Positions 26,133 to 35,270 of a stretch of 36,658 nucleotides of DNA are shown piece by piece. Both the position numbers and the translations under genes were made by a program. The first letter of the stretch is position 1, and each line of letters starts with the position of its first letter. A model generated the notes under the pieces. The model did not search any database. It worked only from the letters and a program-made list of their open reading frames with translations, and was not told where the DNA came from. This DNA is from Opitutales bacterium (GTDB lineage Bacteria > Verrucomicrobiota > Verrucomicrobiia > Opitutales > T3Sed10-336), in NCBI GenBank assembly GCA_022565335.1, contig JAIUMY010000024.1, forward strand, positions 1-36,658, read 5' to 3'.

Positions 26133-26347
26133 TTTCGGTTAGGCAATTGGTCAGTGTCATCAGGTTTTTCTCCGGGGAAAAAATCAGTCGGTTCGCCGAT
26201 CGGTTCATCTTCATCAAAAATAGTTTCCGCCCCTTTATCCAGATCCTTGAGCTGATCGTTTTTGCTGGCCCAATACAAAGCCAATACAGCCGAGGTGGTA
26301 ATCCCTACCGCAATCCCTCCAGCCACCACAAAAAAGATCCAAGTCAT
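26129..26347 (-). CDS. CcoS-like small membrane protein (cbb3 oxidase maturation)
   Basis: The protein has 72 residues. One N-terminal membrane helix (about 3-27, FFVVAGGIAVGITTSAVLALYWASK) is followed by a short acidic cytoplasmic segment, LKDLDKGAETIFDEDEP. This matches the layout of CcoS, a protein needed for cofactor insertion in cbb3 oxidases, which typically reads helix, then W-x-x-x-x-x-Q-x-D-D-L-E and an acidic turn. It overlaps both neighbours by 4 nt and immediately precedes ccoN. The C-terminal 25 residues are longer than in minimal CcoS. Confidence 0.75.
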   Translation of the reverse strand: MTWIFFVVAGGIAVGITTSAVLALYWASKNDQLKDLDKGAETIFDEDEPIGEPTDFFPGEKPDDTDQLPNRK

Positions 26348-26844
26348 GCGTCTTCATCCTCCACAGCATCTTCCTCGGCAGCCTCAATATCGCTGCCATC
26401 TACAGGGGCGTCTGGAGTTTCTGCAGCCTCGGAGGGTTCCGGGTCTCCTTCGGTCTGTTCTTCCGGATCAGCCATATCATCCTCAATTTCTACTCCATTC
26501 TCCTCCAGGGCTGAATGCGTTAGAATTTCTTCGTTAGCATTGATCCGGGCTACGGTAATTTCCATAGCGCGATCAATAGGCAGGCGCACGACCCGGGCAT
26601 CGTGGTCAATCCAATCAAAACTGTTAAGTTCCCGTTCTTCCGTATCCATTTTGGACCGAAGCAATTCCCAGCGTTCCTCGTCACTCATTTCATCGCCCAC
26701 CACGGTATCGACCCGCTGCGGCAAGTAGGCAAAGGCTACCACGATAACCATGATAAGCAGGGCACCGAGAATAGCGAGGCCGGAAACGGCGATGTTGGAG
26801 AGACTGGGCTCCGGGTCTTGAAAATCTTTTTGCGCGTTACTCAT
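26344..26844 (-). CDS. acidic membrane-anchored protein of the ACIII-cbb3 operon, function unknown
   Basis: The protein has 166 residues from the ATG at 26844, which overlaps the actF stop by 8 nt. An upstream in-frame start at 26877 would overlap actF further. One membrane helix (about 21-45, GLAILGALLIMVIVVAFAYLP) is followed by SDEERWELLRSKMDTEE and NSFDWIDHDARVVRLPIDRA. I recall a similar W-x-D-x-x-x-x-x-V-R-x-P-I-x-x-A-M motif in small proteins encoded near cytochrome oxidases and ACIII. The last 60 residues are almost entirely Asp, Glu, Ala and Pro. A structural or electron-carrier docking role is plausible. No haem or metal motif is seen. Confidence 0.8.
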   Translation of the reverse strand: MSNAQKDFQDPEPSLSNIAVSGLAILGALLIMVIVVAFAYLPQRVDTVVGDEMSDEERWELLRSKMDTEERELNSFDWIDHDARVVRLPIDRAMEITVARINANEEILTHSALEENGVEIEDDMADPEEQTEGDPEPSEAAETPDAPVDGSDIEAAEEDAVEDEDA

Positions 26845-28138
26845 GGTGATGAAGGGACTCCAAAATTCGGGGGTCACGGACGGGAATGGGTTTCACGGAG
26901 GCGAAGCTTCTGAGGTAGGACCAGGCGCAAATGCCGCCAACGCCGACCAAAGCTGTCAAATCCCAAATTGAAGGAATAAAAGCATAGAGGGATTCCCCCA
27001 TATCGTCCATCCTTGAGGGAAGGATATTAAAATAAATATCGATCAGCATAAATCCTAGTATCCATACCGCGAAGAAGGTCATAATACCGGGATTAACTTT
27101 AGTGCGGTACATCAACAGCATCAGGAAGGGGAAAAGAAAGTATCCGAACAGGAGGGCAAAGCCGACCGCCTGCCAATTTAAACCTTCCCGCATCACGTAC
27201 CAATTTCCGGCCTCGGGGATATTGGCATTGTAAATCAGGAAAAACTGGGAAAAGGAGATGTAAGCCCAGAACATGGTAAAGGCCAGAGTCAGTTTGCCCA
27301 GATCATGCAAATGGGCCTGTTTGAAAATACCCGCCAGAACCCCCTTGCGGACCATAAAGAGCATAATGAGCACCGTGATGGCCAAGGCGCCTCGTACCGA
27401 AGTCGCGAAAAACCAAACCCCGTAAATGGTGGAGAACCAGTGGAAGTCCAAAGTCATCATCCAGTCCAAAGCGGCAAAGGAACCGGCCAAGGCGCCGGCA
27501 ATGACGCCGTAAGCTGACCATTTGCGGCTGGAGAGAGAATGTTTTGGGTCGCCGTCTTTATCCTGTTGAAAAGAGTTGCGACGTAAGGCCCAGGCCAAAG
27601 AGATAAAAATGCCAAAATACAGGATATTGCGGAAGATGAACCAAAAATTATCGAGGTAAGGCTGCTTGACGTGCCAGAGTAGATCATCGCCAACAGTACT
27701 CACCTCTCCCGCGACAATACTTTTACTCGATTCGCTCATCCATTTCCAGATGATCCCCCCTTCTCCGTAAACCATCGAAAAGAAGAAAAGGAAAAAGAAA
27801 ATGGCGGCCAACCAGGGGAACACGGAAATGCCATGCTCCAAATGACGGCGAATGATGATCGACCATCCGGCATCGAATAAATGCGAGAGCATCACCAAGA
27901 AAATCATCCCCATGGCAATCGCGAACCAGAAGGTAGCACCAATCAAGGCCCCTAGACCAACTCGATATTCATCACCGAAAATCAGGCCGAAAAGCGTAAA
28001 AGCCAATCCCAAACCTCCGGCGACGAGGCAGATGTGGGCAATCCGGTCCAGACCCATGGTTTCGGCTTGGCTTCCGGCAAGAGAATCTGCCGCTGCGGTT
28101 GATTCCGCAGCAAGGGGTTTTACAGGGGTGTCACTCAT
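26837..28138 (-). CDS. actF: Alternative Complex III subunit ActF (NrfD-related membrane subunit)
   Basis: The protein has 433 residues and about 10 membrane helices. ActF pairs with ActC in the membrane core of quinol:electron-acceptor oxidoreductase complex III alternatives. Landmarks include MMTLDFHWFSTIYGVWFFAT and WAYISFSQFFLIYNANIPE, which are typical of this subunit. It follows actE with a 4-nt overlap (28135-28138). In known ACIII structures ActF lacks a complete quinol site but shares the NrfD fold. The protein begins with a polar N-terminal arm of about 30 residues. Confidence 0.93.
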   Translation of the reverse strand: MSDTPVKPLAAESTAAADSLAGSQAETMGLDRIAHICLVAGGLGLAFTLFGLIFGDEYRVGLGALIGATFWFAIAMGMIFLVMLSHLFDAGWSIIIRRHLEHGISVFPWLAAIFFFLFFFSMVYGEGGIIWKWMSESSKSIVAGEVSTVGDDLLWHVKQPYLDNFWFIFRNILYFGIFISLAWALRRNSFQQDKDGDPKHSLSSRKWSAYGVIAGALAGSFAALDWMMTLDFHWFSTIYGVWFFATSVRGALAITVLIMLFMVRKGVLAGIFKQAHLHDLGKLTLAFTMFWAYISFSQFFLIYNANIPEAGNWYVMREGLNWQAVGFALLFGYFLFPFLMLLMYRTKVNPGIMTFFAVWILGFMLIDIYFNILPSRMDDMGESLYAFIPSIWDLTALVGVGGICAWSYLRSFASVKPIPVRDPRILESLHHHE

Positions 28139-28767
28139 AATCCTAGCTCCTCTCTTTTATCACCGGGAACCTCGTCAGGAGATCCCAAGCGGGCTTTTTG
28201 CAAGGCCCGAACATAGGCAATAACCGCCCAGCGATCTTCCACGCTGAGCTTAGCCCGGTAAGGCATCATGGTTCCCCGCCCATGTGTTATGGTTTCAAAA
28301 ATCATGCCTTCCGGCATCTCGCGCAACCGTTCACTGTGGAACGTTGGGGTGGCCAGCATTCCGTATTCTTTGGTAATCCCATTGCCATCCCCAAGACCAC
28401 CATGGCAACTGTAGCAATACACCATGTAACGATCCTGACCACGGTCCATCACTTCCCGGCTAACCTCAATCGGAAACCCCCTCCCATATTCGCCGTCCTG
28501 GAAACCGGTACGGAGATAATCGTCGGTCAGGAGAGCCCGGCGTTCAGGGGTCTCGGCGATACGGGGCATCGCCCCGGAAACGACCGGACGGTCAGTGCGT
28601 CCGTCGGCGAAAAAACTACTCTCCGCCTGCGGCTTATACTTGGACTGGTGATCCATGTCCGGAAAGATTTCAATCGGCGGACGCTCGAAAGTTTGCCCGC
28701 GAAAGCCAAAAATCACCAGAATGGCGACAATGGCAAAAGCATAGAATATGAAAAAGTTGCGTAACAT
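28135..28767 (-). CDS. actE: Alternative Complex III mono-haem cytochrome c subunit ActE
   Basis: The protein has 210 residues. One N-terminal hydrophobic segment (4-22, NFFIFYAFAIVAILVIFGF) is followed by the ActE hallmark PPIEIFPDMDHQSKYKPQ and a cytochrome c domain with YCYSCHGGLGDGNG (C118, C121, H122). Axial Met candidates lie in EMPEGMIFETITHGRGTMMPY. It probably relays electrons from the multihaem ActA to the oxidase. It is coupled to actF by an ATGA overlap and starts 9 nt after actD. Confidence 0.95.
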   Translation of the reverse strand: MLRNFFIFYAFAIVAILVIFGFRGQTFERPPIEIFPDMDHQSKYKPQAESSFFADGRTDRPVVSGAMPRIAETPERRALLTDDYLRTGFQDGEYGRGFPIEVSREVMDRGQDRYMVYCYSCHGGLGDGNGITKEYGMLATPTFHSERLREMPEGMIFETITHGRGTMMPYRAKLSVEDRWAVIAYVRALQKARLGSPDEVPGDKREELGL

Positions 28768-28776
28768 GGCCTAAAT

Positions 28777-29328
28777 TCAGTCTTTCAGTTTTCCGATATT
28801 GCTCCCTCCGATATCTTTCAGAAGGTCCGGCGTTTTGGTTTCGTCAAAGTTGGGATCCGAAGATTCTATAACGATGAAGTAACGATCGTTGGAGGCTTTC
28901 TCGATTTGTTCGTAGTTCAAAGTGGGGTGGTGGTGCATCGGCAGACTATTGAACAAGAACATGGAAATAATCGAGCCAATGGCCGCAAACAGAATAGTCA
29001 ACTCGTAAGCCACCGGAAAAGGAAAGACCGGGCTGAAATAAGGCATTCCTCCAACCACGAGAGGGTAATCCACTTTATTCATGTAATAAACCATCGACAT
29101 CCCGAGAGTGAATCCCGCAACCCCCCCGCAAAACGCTACGATGGGAATTTTGGATCGGGATAGCCCCATCGCCTGATCCATGCCATGCACCGGAAAGGGA
29201 GTAATCACATCCCAATTCTTAAATCCGGCATCACGGACTTTCTCCGCCGCCGCCATGATGGCCCCGGGATTTTCAAATTCCGCTATCAGGGCAAAGGTTT
29301 CGCCGTTGTTTTCTGAAGAAGTACTCAT
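28777..29328 (-). CDS. actD: Alternative Complex III subunit ActD (DUF3341)
   Basis: The protein has 183 residues. The N-terminal domain (about 10-60, FENPGAIMAAAEKVRDAGF, then VITPFPVHGMDQAMGL) is the characteristic ActD start. Two membrane helices follow (about 61-85 and 105-125). The family corresponds to DUF3341, a non-cofactor subunit that packs against ActC and ActF. It is spaced 18 nt after actC and 9 nt before actE, consistent with cotranscription. Confidence 0.94.
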   Translation of the reverse strand: MSTSSENNGETFALIAEFENPGAIMAAAEKVRDAGFKNWDVITPFPVHGMDQAMGLSRSKIPIVAFCGGVAGFTLGMSMVYYMNKVDYPLVVGGMPYFSPVFPFPVAYELTILFAAIGSIISMFLFNSLPMHHHPTLNYEQIEKASNDRYFIVIESSDPNFDETKTPDLLKDIGGSNIGKLKD

Positions 29329-29346
29329 CGATCTAAAAATACGGAA

Positions 29347-30768
29347 TTAATGGTGGTTTTTCCCATGATGAGGATCCGCCTGAGGCATGACCGCCTTGAT
29401 CTCTCCCATGGGCATTAAAGGAAGGAATCGCAGGAAGAGCAGGAAGAGGAACATGAAAATTCCAAAGGTTCCCACGTAGGTAAAGACATCGACAATGGTC
29501 GGACTGTAATACCCCCAACTGGAAGGCAGGAAGTCGCGGGACAACGAGGTTACGGTAATTACGAAACGCTCGAACCACATTCCGATGTTTACGAAAATAC
29601 AGACGATCCAAACAATCATCGGGTTTTGCCGGATCTTCTTGAACCAGAAGAATTGGGGGGCGATCACATTACAGGAAATCATGATCCAGTAGGACCAGGC
29701 ATAAGGCCCGAAAGCCCGATTGACGAAGGCAAAAGCCTCGAATTCATTGGCCCCATACCAAGCGATGAAGAATTCCATCATGTAGGCGTACCCCACCATG
29801 GTTCCCGTCGCCAGGAGGATTTTACACATACAATCAATATGATACTGCGTGATCAAATCGTGCAGCCCGTAGATTGACCGCAAGGGCAACATCAGGGTTA
29901 GCACCATCCCGAATCCGGAGAAAATCGCTCCCGCCACAAAATACGGGGGGAAAATCGTCGTGTGCCAACCGGGGATCAGGGACACCGCAAAGTCAAAGGA
30001 CACCACCGTGTGCACCGACAGAACCAACGGCGTGGAAAGTCCGGCCAACAGGAGGTAGGTCATTTCGTAATTCCGCCAGTGACGGTTCGAACCACGCCAA
30101 CCCATGGCAAAAATACCATAGGCAATTTTGCGGATTTTGGTCTTTGCCCGATCCCGGATCGTGGCCAGGTCGGGAATCATCCCAACATACCAGAAAAGAA
30201 AGGAAACCGTTCCGTAGGTGGAAACCGCAAACACGTCCCACAATAGAGGACTGCGAAAGTTCGGCCAAATGGCATTTGAATTGGGGATCGGGAACAACCA
30301 CCAGGCAAACCACACCCGCCCCACGTGAATGAGCGGAAAAATCCCCGCACAGACCACCGCGAACACCGTCATCGCTTCCGCGGCCCGATTGATGGAAGTT
30401 CGCCACTTTTGCCGGAGCAAACACAAAATCGCGGAAATTAACGTACCCGCGTGACCAATCCCAATCCAGAAAACGAAATTAACAATAGCCCATCCCCAAT
30501 TCACCGGATCCGCCAGACCCCATACCCCGACCCCGGTGCTGACCAGATAAATGATGCCGAAAACCGTAAAGAGGGAAACGAAAGCCGAAAGGGTAAAAGC
30601 GATCCACCACCATGTCGGTGTCTTGGCCTCGACGATTCCGCAAATTTTATTGGTGATCCAGTCAAAGTCGCGGTCATTCTCCACTAAAACCTGACGAGGC
30701 AGGTCAGCAGGACGGGCTTCATCTATGAGGGCAGTATTGGCTGGTACAGTATCCGTTAAAGTGGTCAT
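29347..30768 (-). CDS. actC: Alternative Complex III subunit ActC (NrfD/PsrC-like quinol-oxidising subunit)
   Basis: The protein has 473 residues and about 10 membrane helices. ActC has the NrfD/PsrC fold and supplies the quinol-oxidation site and probably proton release. Conserved segments visible are [40 protein letters not shown] and [21 protein letters not shown] soluble, His-rich C-terminal tail ends DPHHGKNHH. It lies 38 nt after actB. Identity is clear from length, topology and position in the act order. Confidence 0.96.
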   Translation of the reverse strand: MTTLTDTVPANTALIDEARPADLPRQVLVENDRDFDWITNKICGIVEAKTPTWWWIAFTLSAFVSLFTVFGIIYLVSTGVGVWGLADPVNWGWAIVNFVFWIGIGHAGTLISAILCLLRQKWRTSINRAAEAMTVFAVVCAGIFPLIHVGRVWFAWWLFPIPNSNAIWPNFRSPLLWDVFAVSTYGTVSFLFWYVGMIPDLATIRDRAKTKIRKIAYGIFAMGWRGSNRHWRNYEMTYLLLAGLSTPLVLSVHTVVSFDFAVSLIPGWHTTIFPPYFVAGAIFSGFGMVLTLMLPLRSIYGLHDLITQYHIDCMCKILLATGTMVGYAYMMEFFIAWYGANEFEAFAFVNRAFGPYAWSYWIMISCNVIAPQFFWFKKIRQNPMIVWIVCIFVNIGMWFERFVITVTSLSRDFLPSSWGYYSPTIVDVFTYVGTFGIFMFLFLLFLRFLPLMPMGEIKAVMPQADPHHGKNHH

Positions 30769-30806
30769 TGAGTTCGTTGAGTCTTTGTAGATTCAGATGA
30801 GAGCAA

Positions 30807-33800
30807 TTAGTTTTCCGCCCGGGAAGTGTAACTTTCGGGGTAATTTTTCATGTAGTATTCCTTGCGGCTGAGCGGCTGGGAATCATAGTCCGGCATCGCC
30901 GGATTGGGATTGCGCAGCCGACCTAAATAACTGGTCCGGGGGCGAACATTCAGATACCCCAGAAGCAAATAGTCCTGTTCACGGTTTTTCCATTTGGAAA
31001 CTTCGCTTTCAGGATCGGAAATATCACCGAACATGATGGACTCGGTCGGGCAGGCTTGTTGACAAGCCACTTGGAAAGTCCCATCAGGAATTTTCACGTT
31101 ATCCGAATCCCGGGCCAACACCTTTTGATTGATCTTCGCTGATTCAATTCGCTGGGTACAGTAGGTGCATTTTTCCATAACTCCACGCATCCGCACCGAG
31201 ACCTCGGGATTTTTCTGCATCTTGTGCAATTCGTTCATCCCCTTCTCGCCCAAAGGCCCTAGATAGAGCTGATCGAGCTGACGTTCATTCCAATCAAAGA
31301 AATTAAAACGGCGCACCTTGTAAGGACAGTTATTAGCGCAATAACGAGTACCGATGCAGCGATTATAGGCCATAACATTAAGACCTTCCTCGTCGTGAAC
31401 GGTAGCGTTTACCGGACAAACCGTTTCGCAAGGGGCATTTTCGCAATGCTGACACATGACAGGCTGCATGGACACCTGCACATCATCAGCCACCTCATTG
31501 TTGTCCTCCACCCCACTGGCGTAATAACGATCAATTCGAATCCAGGACATTTCCCGTCCCCGGATCACTTGATCCCGCCCCACGATGGGGATATTGTTTT
31601 CACTCTGACAAGCAACGACACAGGCATTACAACCCGTGCAGGTGCTTAAATCAACCGCCATGCCCCATTGATGGCGTCCCGTTAGTTCAGGATGCGGATG
31701 CATCGAAGTTCCCCGTGGGGTCTGGGTCGCCCTTTCATGCAAGGGCATATCGTGGTCATGCCGGAGGACCAATGGCGTATGAGATTCCATTCCCACGGTG
31801 TGGAAGGTATCGGATTTTTTCTCAAAATAGTCTTTATTCGATTCGCGGATAATCGCGCGGCCTTCCATCGACCAGTGGTTTTGCACATTGGCCATGTTGC
31901 GCGTCTCCCCGGTGAAATGCAGAGAGGCTCCACGGGTAAACGCAGGAGAATCAGAAAAACGAATCTCGTTACAGTTAAAACCGCTGCCCTCGCCAATGCG
32001 GCCTGTTTTGGTGCGACCAAAGCCATGATGCACCACCACCGTATAGGTCGCCAGGCCGGGCTGAATGTGAACCGGACCACGAACGGTTTTATCCCCTACC
32101 CGCAACTCCAAAATTGGCGAACGCTGGATACCCGTTTTGATTTCGTTGGGATTTTTCCGGACAATGGCCAAAGTCGGATCGGGTGCTTCCAAATCAAGCT
32201 CGCGGGCTAAAGTCGGGCTTATCAGGATAGCGTTCTCCCAAGTTAGCCGGGTAATCGGATCCGGACATTCCTGCAACCACCCGTTGTTGTTGAAACGGCC
32301 ATCATCAACGGAGTTGTCTGCCAAATAGCGGACTTCGAGGTTTCGCCGACTAAATCCATCAGTCCCCGCAGCCTTGGTAGGAATAAGATCGCTGACCGCA
32401 CCGGTCGGCAAAGAACGCTCAATCGCTGCGTAGGAAGAGTCTTCCAGTACGCCATCATGCAGGAACACTCGGAAAACCTTGTTCTTATCCTGGCCGGAGC
32501 GGAGTTCAGTAATGGTTTCAAAAACCAAATCATAAGGATCCGTCTTATCCATTCCAATCAAGCGGGCCAAGACCTCAAGCTCGTTGTATCCTTGGAAAAG
32601 GGGCAGTATCATCGGTTGCACCGGGAGGATGGTCCCGTCGGGAGCTCTTGTATCGCCCCACGATTCGAGATAATGAATCCCCGCGATATGAGCCCGCGCC
32701 CCCTCGCTGGTCTCGTCATAGTAATACCCGTAGCGGATAACCTCCCCTACTTTTTCTTCAATTTCCTTCCAGGAATAATCTACCGGTAAATTGTATGCTG
32801 GATTTCCGTTGAGGACAAAAAGCGTTTCCACTTCCCCGTCTTCGACCTTACCCATCAACTCATGGACGCTCTCCGCAGCATTTTCCTCCGTAGCGACAAA
32901 AGAAACGGTCTCCCCAACCGCACCCAAAGCACTGTTGGCCGCGAAGACCGCCGCTTGTACCGCCTCCGATAAGTGATCTCCGGCCAGGATCACACTACGG
33001 GAACCATTCTCCACCAAGTCTTCCACGCAACCATCGATCCATTCCTGGTCCAGAGTCGAATCCGCAATGGCCGCTTCCAATCGCGCTTGTAAACGGGAAT
33101 CCCCATTGGTCCGGCGAAGAACCCCTGCCGCGACCGCGAAGGCATAGGCTTCGGTCGCACTGCTCGCCAACCTCTTCCGATGGTCCGCCATTCCCCCGGT
33201 AAGCGTCATCGCACTTTCAATGCTGTAAAGACGATTCATTTCATCACCCGGGGCGGTAACCCGACGGGCCTGGGCAAAAGCCCGGGAGTGGGCAATCCGG
33301 TTGGGGTCGTTTCCTAAAAAGTCCGCATCCAGCGAAAGCACCCGGGCGGCCTTGGAAAAATCATAAAGCGGCTTCGCCGGTTGACCGAGTAAACGACTGA
33401 GAACCTTTTCCGGACGGGTATAATCGAGAGGTTCGTATTCACACCATACCGCTTCCGGGAAACGCTCGGCCAATACTTTGCGCAATCTTTGGCGCGTTGG
33501 GCTACGGGATTGGTCCGCCAATATCGCTAACCCGCGACCTTGAGCATCACGATACTTGCGGGAGAGTTCGTCCAACAAGTCCCGAATCGCCGAACGACTG
33601 GCTTGCCGGCCATCCAGTAAAGAACGGGTCGCCCGATCGGGATCGTATAAATTTAAAATGGAGGCCTGCGTTGGCAGATCCGTTTTCCCGTTGTTGGGGG
33701 CAAAGGAAGGGTTTCCCTCGATTTTTGTCGGACGGTTCGCATGGGTTTCCGCCAAAACCGGAACCCCATAGCCACGAAGCGGCATTGAGCTGGCGAAAAA

Positions 33801-34091
33801 AGCCGGTTTCCCGTGAACCACGTGTTCCGGTTGCTGATTGTAAGGAAGAATAACTTTCTCCGGACGCCGGCATCCGGTCATCCCCATACCCGCGAAAGCA
33901 AAAGAAGCCGCCATGATTTTGAGAAAATGGCGGCGATCCACCGTTTCCAAAATAGACGCCCCTTCGGGAAATTCGCGGTCCAGAAAATTCCGGAAACCCG
34001 GGGTCTCGGCAACCTCGTCAAGGCTGCGCCAATATTTGGGGCCGGCTAATTCTTCGGCCGTAGGTTCAGGCAGTTTGGTAATTTTCTTCAT
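30807..34091 (-). CDS. actB: Alternative Complex III subunit ActB (molybdopterin-like plus ferredoxin domains)
   Basis: The protein has 1094 residues from the ATG at 34091, which forms an ATGA overlap with the actA stop. A GTG nine bases upstream would add three residues. A Tat-like export signal (DRRHFLKIMAASFAFAGMG) is followed by a lipobox-like GMTGC. The long middle part (about 80-750) resembles a molybdopterin oxidoreductase fold that in ActB has lost its cofactor. The C-terminal ferredoxin region (about 815-1015) carries the Cys groups of four Fe-S clusters: CTGCNACVVAC, CQHCENAPCETVCP, CIGTRYCANNCP and CTYCTQRI with CQQACP. It transfers electrons from ActC quinol oxidation to ActA haems. 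Confidence 0.96.
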   Translation of the reverse strand: MKKITKLPEPTAEELAGPKYWRSLDEVAETPGFRNFLDREFPEGASILETVDRRHFLKIMAASFAFAGMGMTGCRRPEKVILPYNQQPEHVVHGKPAFFASSMPLRGYGVPVLAETHANRPTKIEGNPSFAPNNGKTDLPTQASILNLYDPDRATRSLLDGRQASRSAIRDLLDELSRKYRDAQGRGLAILADQSRSPTRQRLRKVLAERFPEAVWCEYEPLDYTRPEKVLSRLLGQPAKPLYDFSKAARVLSLDADFLGNDPNRIAHSRAFAQARRVTAPGDEMNRLYSIESAMTLTGGMADHRKRLASSATEAYAFAVAAGVLRRTNGDSRLQARLEAAIADSTLDQEWIDGCVEDLVENGSRSVILAGDHLSEAVQAAVFAANSALGAVGETVSFVATEENAAESVHELMGKVEDGEVETLFVLNGNPAYNLPVDYSWKEIEEKVGEVIRYGYYYDETSEGARAHIAGIHYLESWGDTRAPDGTILPVQPMILPLFQGYNELEVLARLIGMDKTDPYDLVFETITELRSGQDKNKVFRVFLHDGVLEDSSYAAIERSLPTGAVSDLIPTKAAGTDGFSRRNLEVRYLADNSVDDGRFNNNGWLQECPDPITRLTWENAILISPTLARELDLEAPDPTLAIVRKNPNEIKTGIQRSPILELRVGDKTVRGPVHIQPGLATYTVVVHHGFGRTKTGRIGEGSGFNCNEIRFSDSPAFTRGASLHFTGETRNMANVQNHWSMEGRAIIRESNKDYFEKKSDTFHTVGMESHTPLVLRHDHDMPLHERATQTPRGTSMHPHPELTGRHQWGMAVDLSTCTGCNACVVACQSENNIPIVGRDQVIRGREMSWIRIDRYYASGVEDNNEVADDVQVSMQPVMCQHCENAPCETVCPVNATVHDEEGLNVMAYNRCIGTRYCANNCPYKVRRFNFFDWNERQLDQLYLGPLGEKGMNELHKMQKNPEVSVRMRGVMEKCTYCTQRIESAKINQKVLARDSDNVKIPDGTFQVACQQACPTESIMFGDISDPESEVSKWKNREQDYLLLGYLNVRPRTSYLGRLRNPNPAMPDYDSQPLSRKEYYMKNYPESYTSRAEN

Positions 34092-34741
34092 CGGTGGCAC
34101 CCTGAGCAGCTAAGGGGAGGATTAACATCCCATTCTTCTTTAAATTGTAGTCCCATTTCGAGTTGGGCCTGACGGGATTCAGGCCGCCAGTCCATATTGA
34201 AAATCTCATCCAAAGGCCGAAGATATTCCTCCGGTTTGCGATGACAATCAAGACACCAAGCCATACTGAGTGGTTGATCATGAGTGACCACCTCCATCTG
34301 ATTGATCTGTCCATGACACTCATAACAGCTGATCCCCCGGTTCACGTGAACCGCATGATTAAAATAAACATAGTCCGGAAGAGCGTGAATTCGAACCCAG
34401 GGAATGGGCTCCCCACTCTCGTAGCTTTGCCGTACCAATTCCAACTGTGGACTGTCAACCGCCACCGCGTTGTGACAACTCATGCAAGTTTCCGTGTCGG
34501 GAACATTTGAGTGTCCTGATTGTTCTACATGGGTATGACAAAACCGACAATCAATACCCAGTTGGCCAGCGTGCAGTTCATGGCTGAAGGGGACAGGCTG
34601 TGTCGGGGCATAACCCACCCGAGTATATTTGGGCGTAAAATAATAGGTAATGCCGACCACCGTGGTTGCGAATAAAACCAATAAAATAATTCCGATTTTT
34701 ATCGGGAGGGCATTAGTCCATTTAGGGAAAGCTGAGCTCAT
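34088..34741 (-). CDS. actA: Alternative Complex III pentahaem cytochrome c subunit ActA
   Basis: The protein has 217 residues. One N-terminal membrane helix (about 13-33, IKIGIILLVLFATTVVGITYY) anchors a periplasmic multihaem domain. Five CxxCH sites are present: C65-H69, C86-H90, C139-H143, C163-H167 and C212-H216, the last just one residue before the C-terminus. Conserved spacing such as FSHELHAGQLGIDCRFCH matches the ActA family. It accepts electrons from ActB Fe-S clusters and hands them to ActE or the oxidase. It overlaps actB by 4 nt and follows the small first gene by 52 nt. Confidence 0.96.
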   Translation of the reverse strand: MSSAFPKWTNALPIKIGIILLVLFATTVVGITYYFTPKYTRVGYAPTQPVPFSHELHAGQLGIDCRFCHTHVEQSGHSNVPDTETCMSCHNAVAVDSPQLELVRQSYESGEPIPWVRIHALPDYVYFNHAVHVNRGISCYECHGQINQMEVVTHDQPLSMAWCLDCHRKPEEYLRPLDEIFNMDWRPESRQAQLEMGLQFKEEWDVNPPLSCSGCHR

Positions 34742-34793
34742 GGTAAGGAGAAATTTTTAATAGAACTTCATAAAGCCTCGTCGAAGCCTACAA

Positions 34794-35021
34794 TCAGATG
34801 GTCTTTCGCAAAACCGCCCTTTTATCCGGTTCGACTTTGAAAGGGAGATCTTCCTTTTTTTCCTCGGCGCTTTTCAGAGCCACTTGAAAATCGGTGGCAG
34901 CTTTTTGCCCGGGCTTCGAATAACCCAGAGACAAAATGCCCACTGACGTAAAAAATGCGGCCGCAAGAAAATCTTTACGGCTTCGCTTGGGAGAAGAGGT
35001 GTCGAGACGTTTTTCCATCAA
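34794..35021 (-). CDS. small membrane-targeted protein at the head of the ACIII operon
   Basis: The protein has 75 residues. The N-terminus is basic (KRLDTSSPKRSRKDF), followed by a hydrophobic helix (about 20-34, LAAAFFTSVGILSLGY), then a charged tail ending FKVEPDKRAVLRK. SRKDFLAAAFF resembles a weak Tat-type signal of the kind seen at the start of Rieske proteins, but no Rieske domain follows: the frame stops and actA begins 52 nt later. I cannot assign a function. Its position between the operon promoter and actA suggests an accessory or assembly subunit. A remnant of a longer protein is also possible. Confidence 0.6.
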   Translation of the reverse strand: MMEKRLDTSSPKRSRKDFLAAAFFTSVGILSLGYSKPGQKAATDFQVALKSAEEKKEDLPFKVEPDKRAVLRKTI

Positions 35022-35124
35022 TCAAAAACAAAACAAGCCTCAACAAAAGTTTCCCCGTCACCCGTTGGCAACAGAAAACCGTGTTCGCTTAGGTTTTTTT
35101 TTCAATCTTTAGAAATACTTTCGA

Positions 35125-35153
35125 ATTACATAGCGTGGGCTTATAATGCTCAA
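35125..35153 (-). promoter_or_regulatory. candidate sigma-70 promoter of the ACIII-cbb3 operon
   Basis: On the - strand, TTGAGC (35153-35148) and TGTAAT (35130-35125) are separated by exactly 17 nt, a good fit to -35 and -10 boxes. They lie about 100 nt upstream of the first gene of the operon. The intervening leader includes a run of nine A (- strand). No operator repeat is obvious. Confidence 0.45.
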
Positions 35154-35270
35154 GCTTTTGCATTTCTTGCCATCAAATCCTGTCTCGTTCCGAATTTCCC
35201 CGGAGTTCATGCCCGGTCTCTCAAACTTTTCCTACTGAAGCCTAAGAAGACCAGCCAACCAAAAACCCCT

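Noticed and set aside
34588-34598. Another GGGACAG like those near the RAYT elements
   Set aside because: It lies inside the actA coding sequence, without the CCCTTGACT partner or hairpin, so it is a chance match.
35142-35147. Exact TATAAT on the + strand
   Set aside because: No good -35 box 16-18 nt upstream, and no + strand gene lies downstream until the transposase more than 1 kb away.
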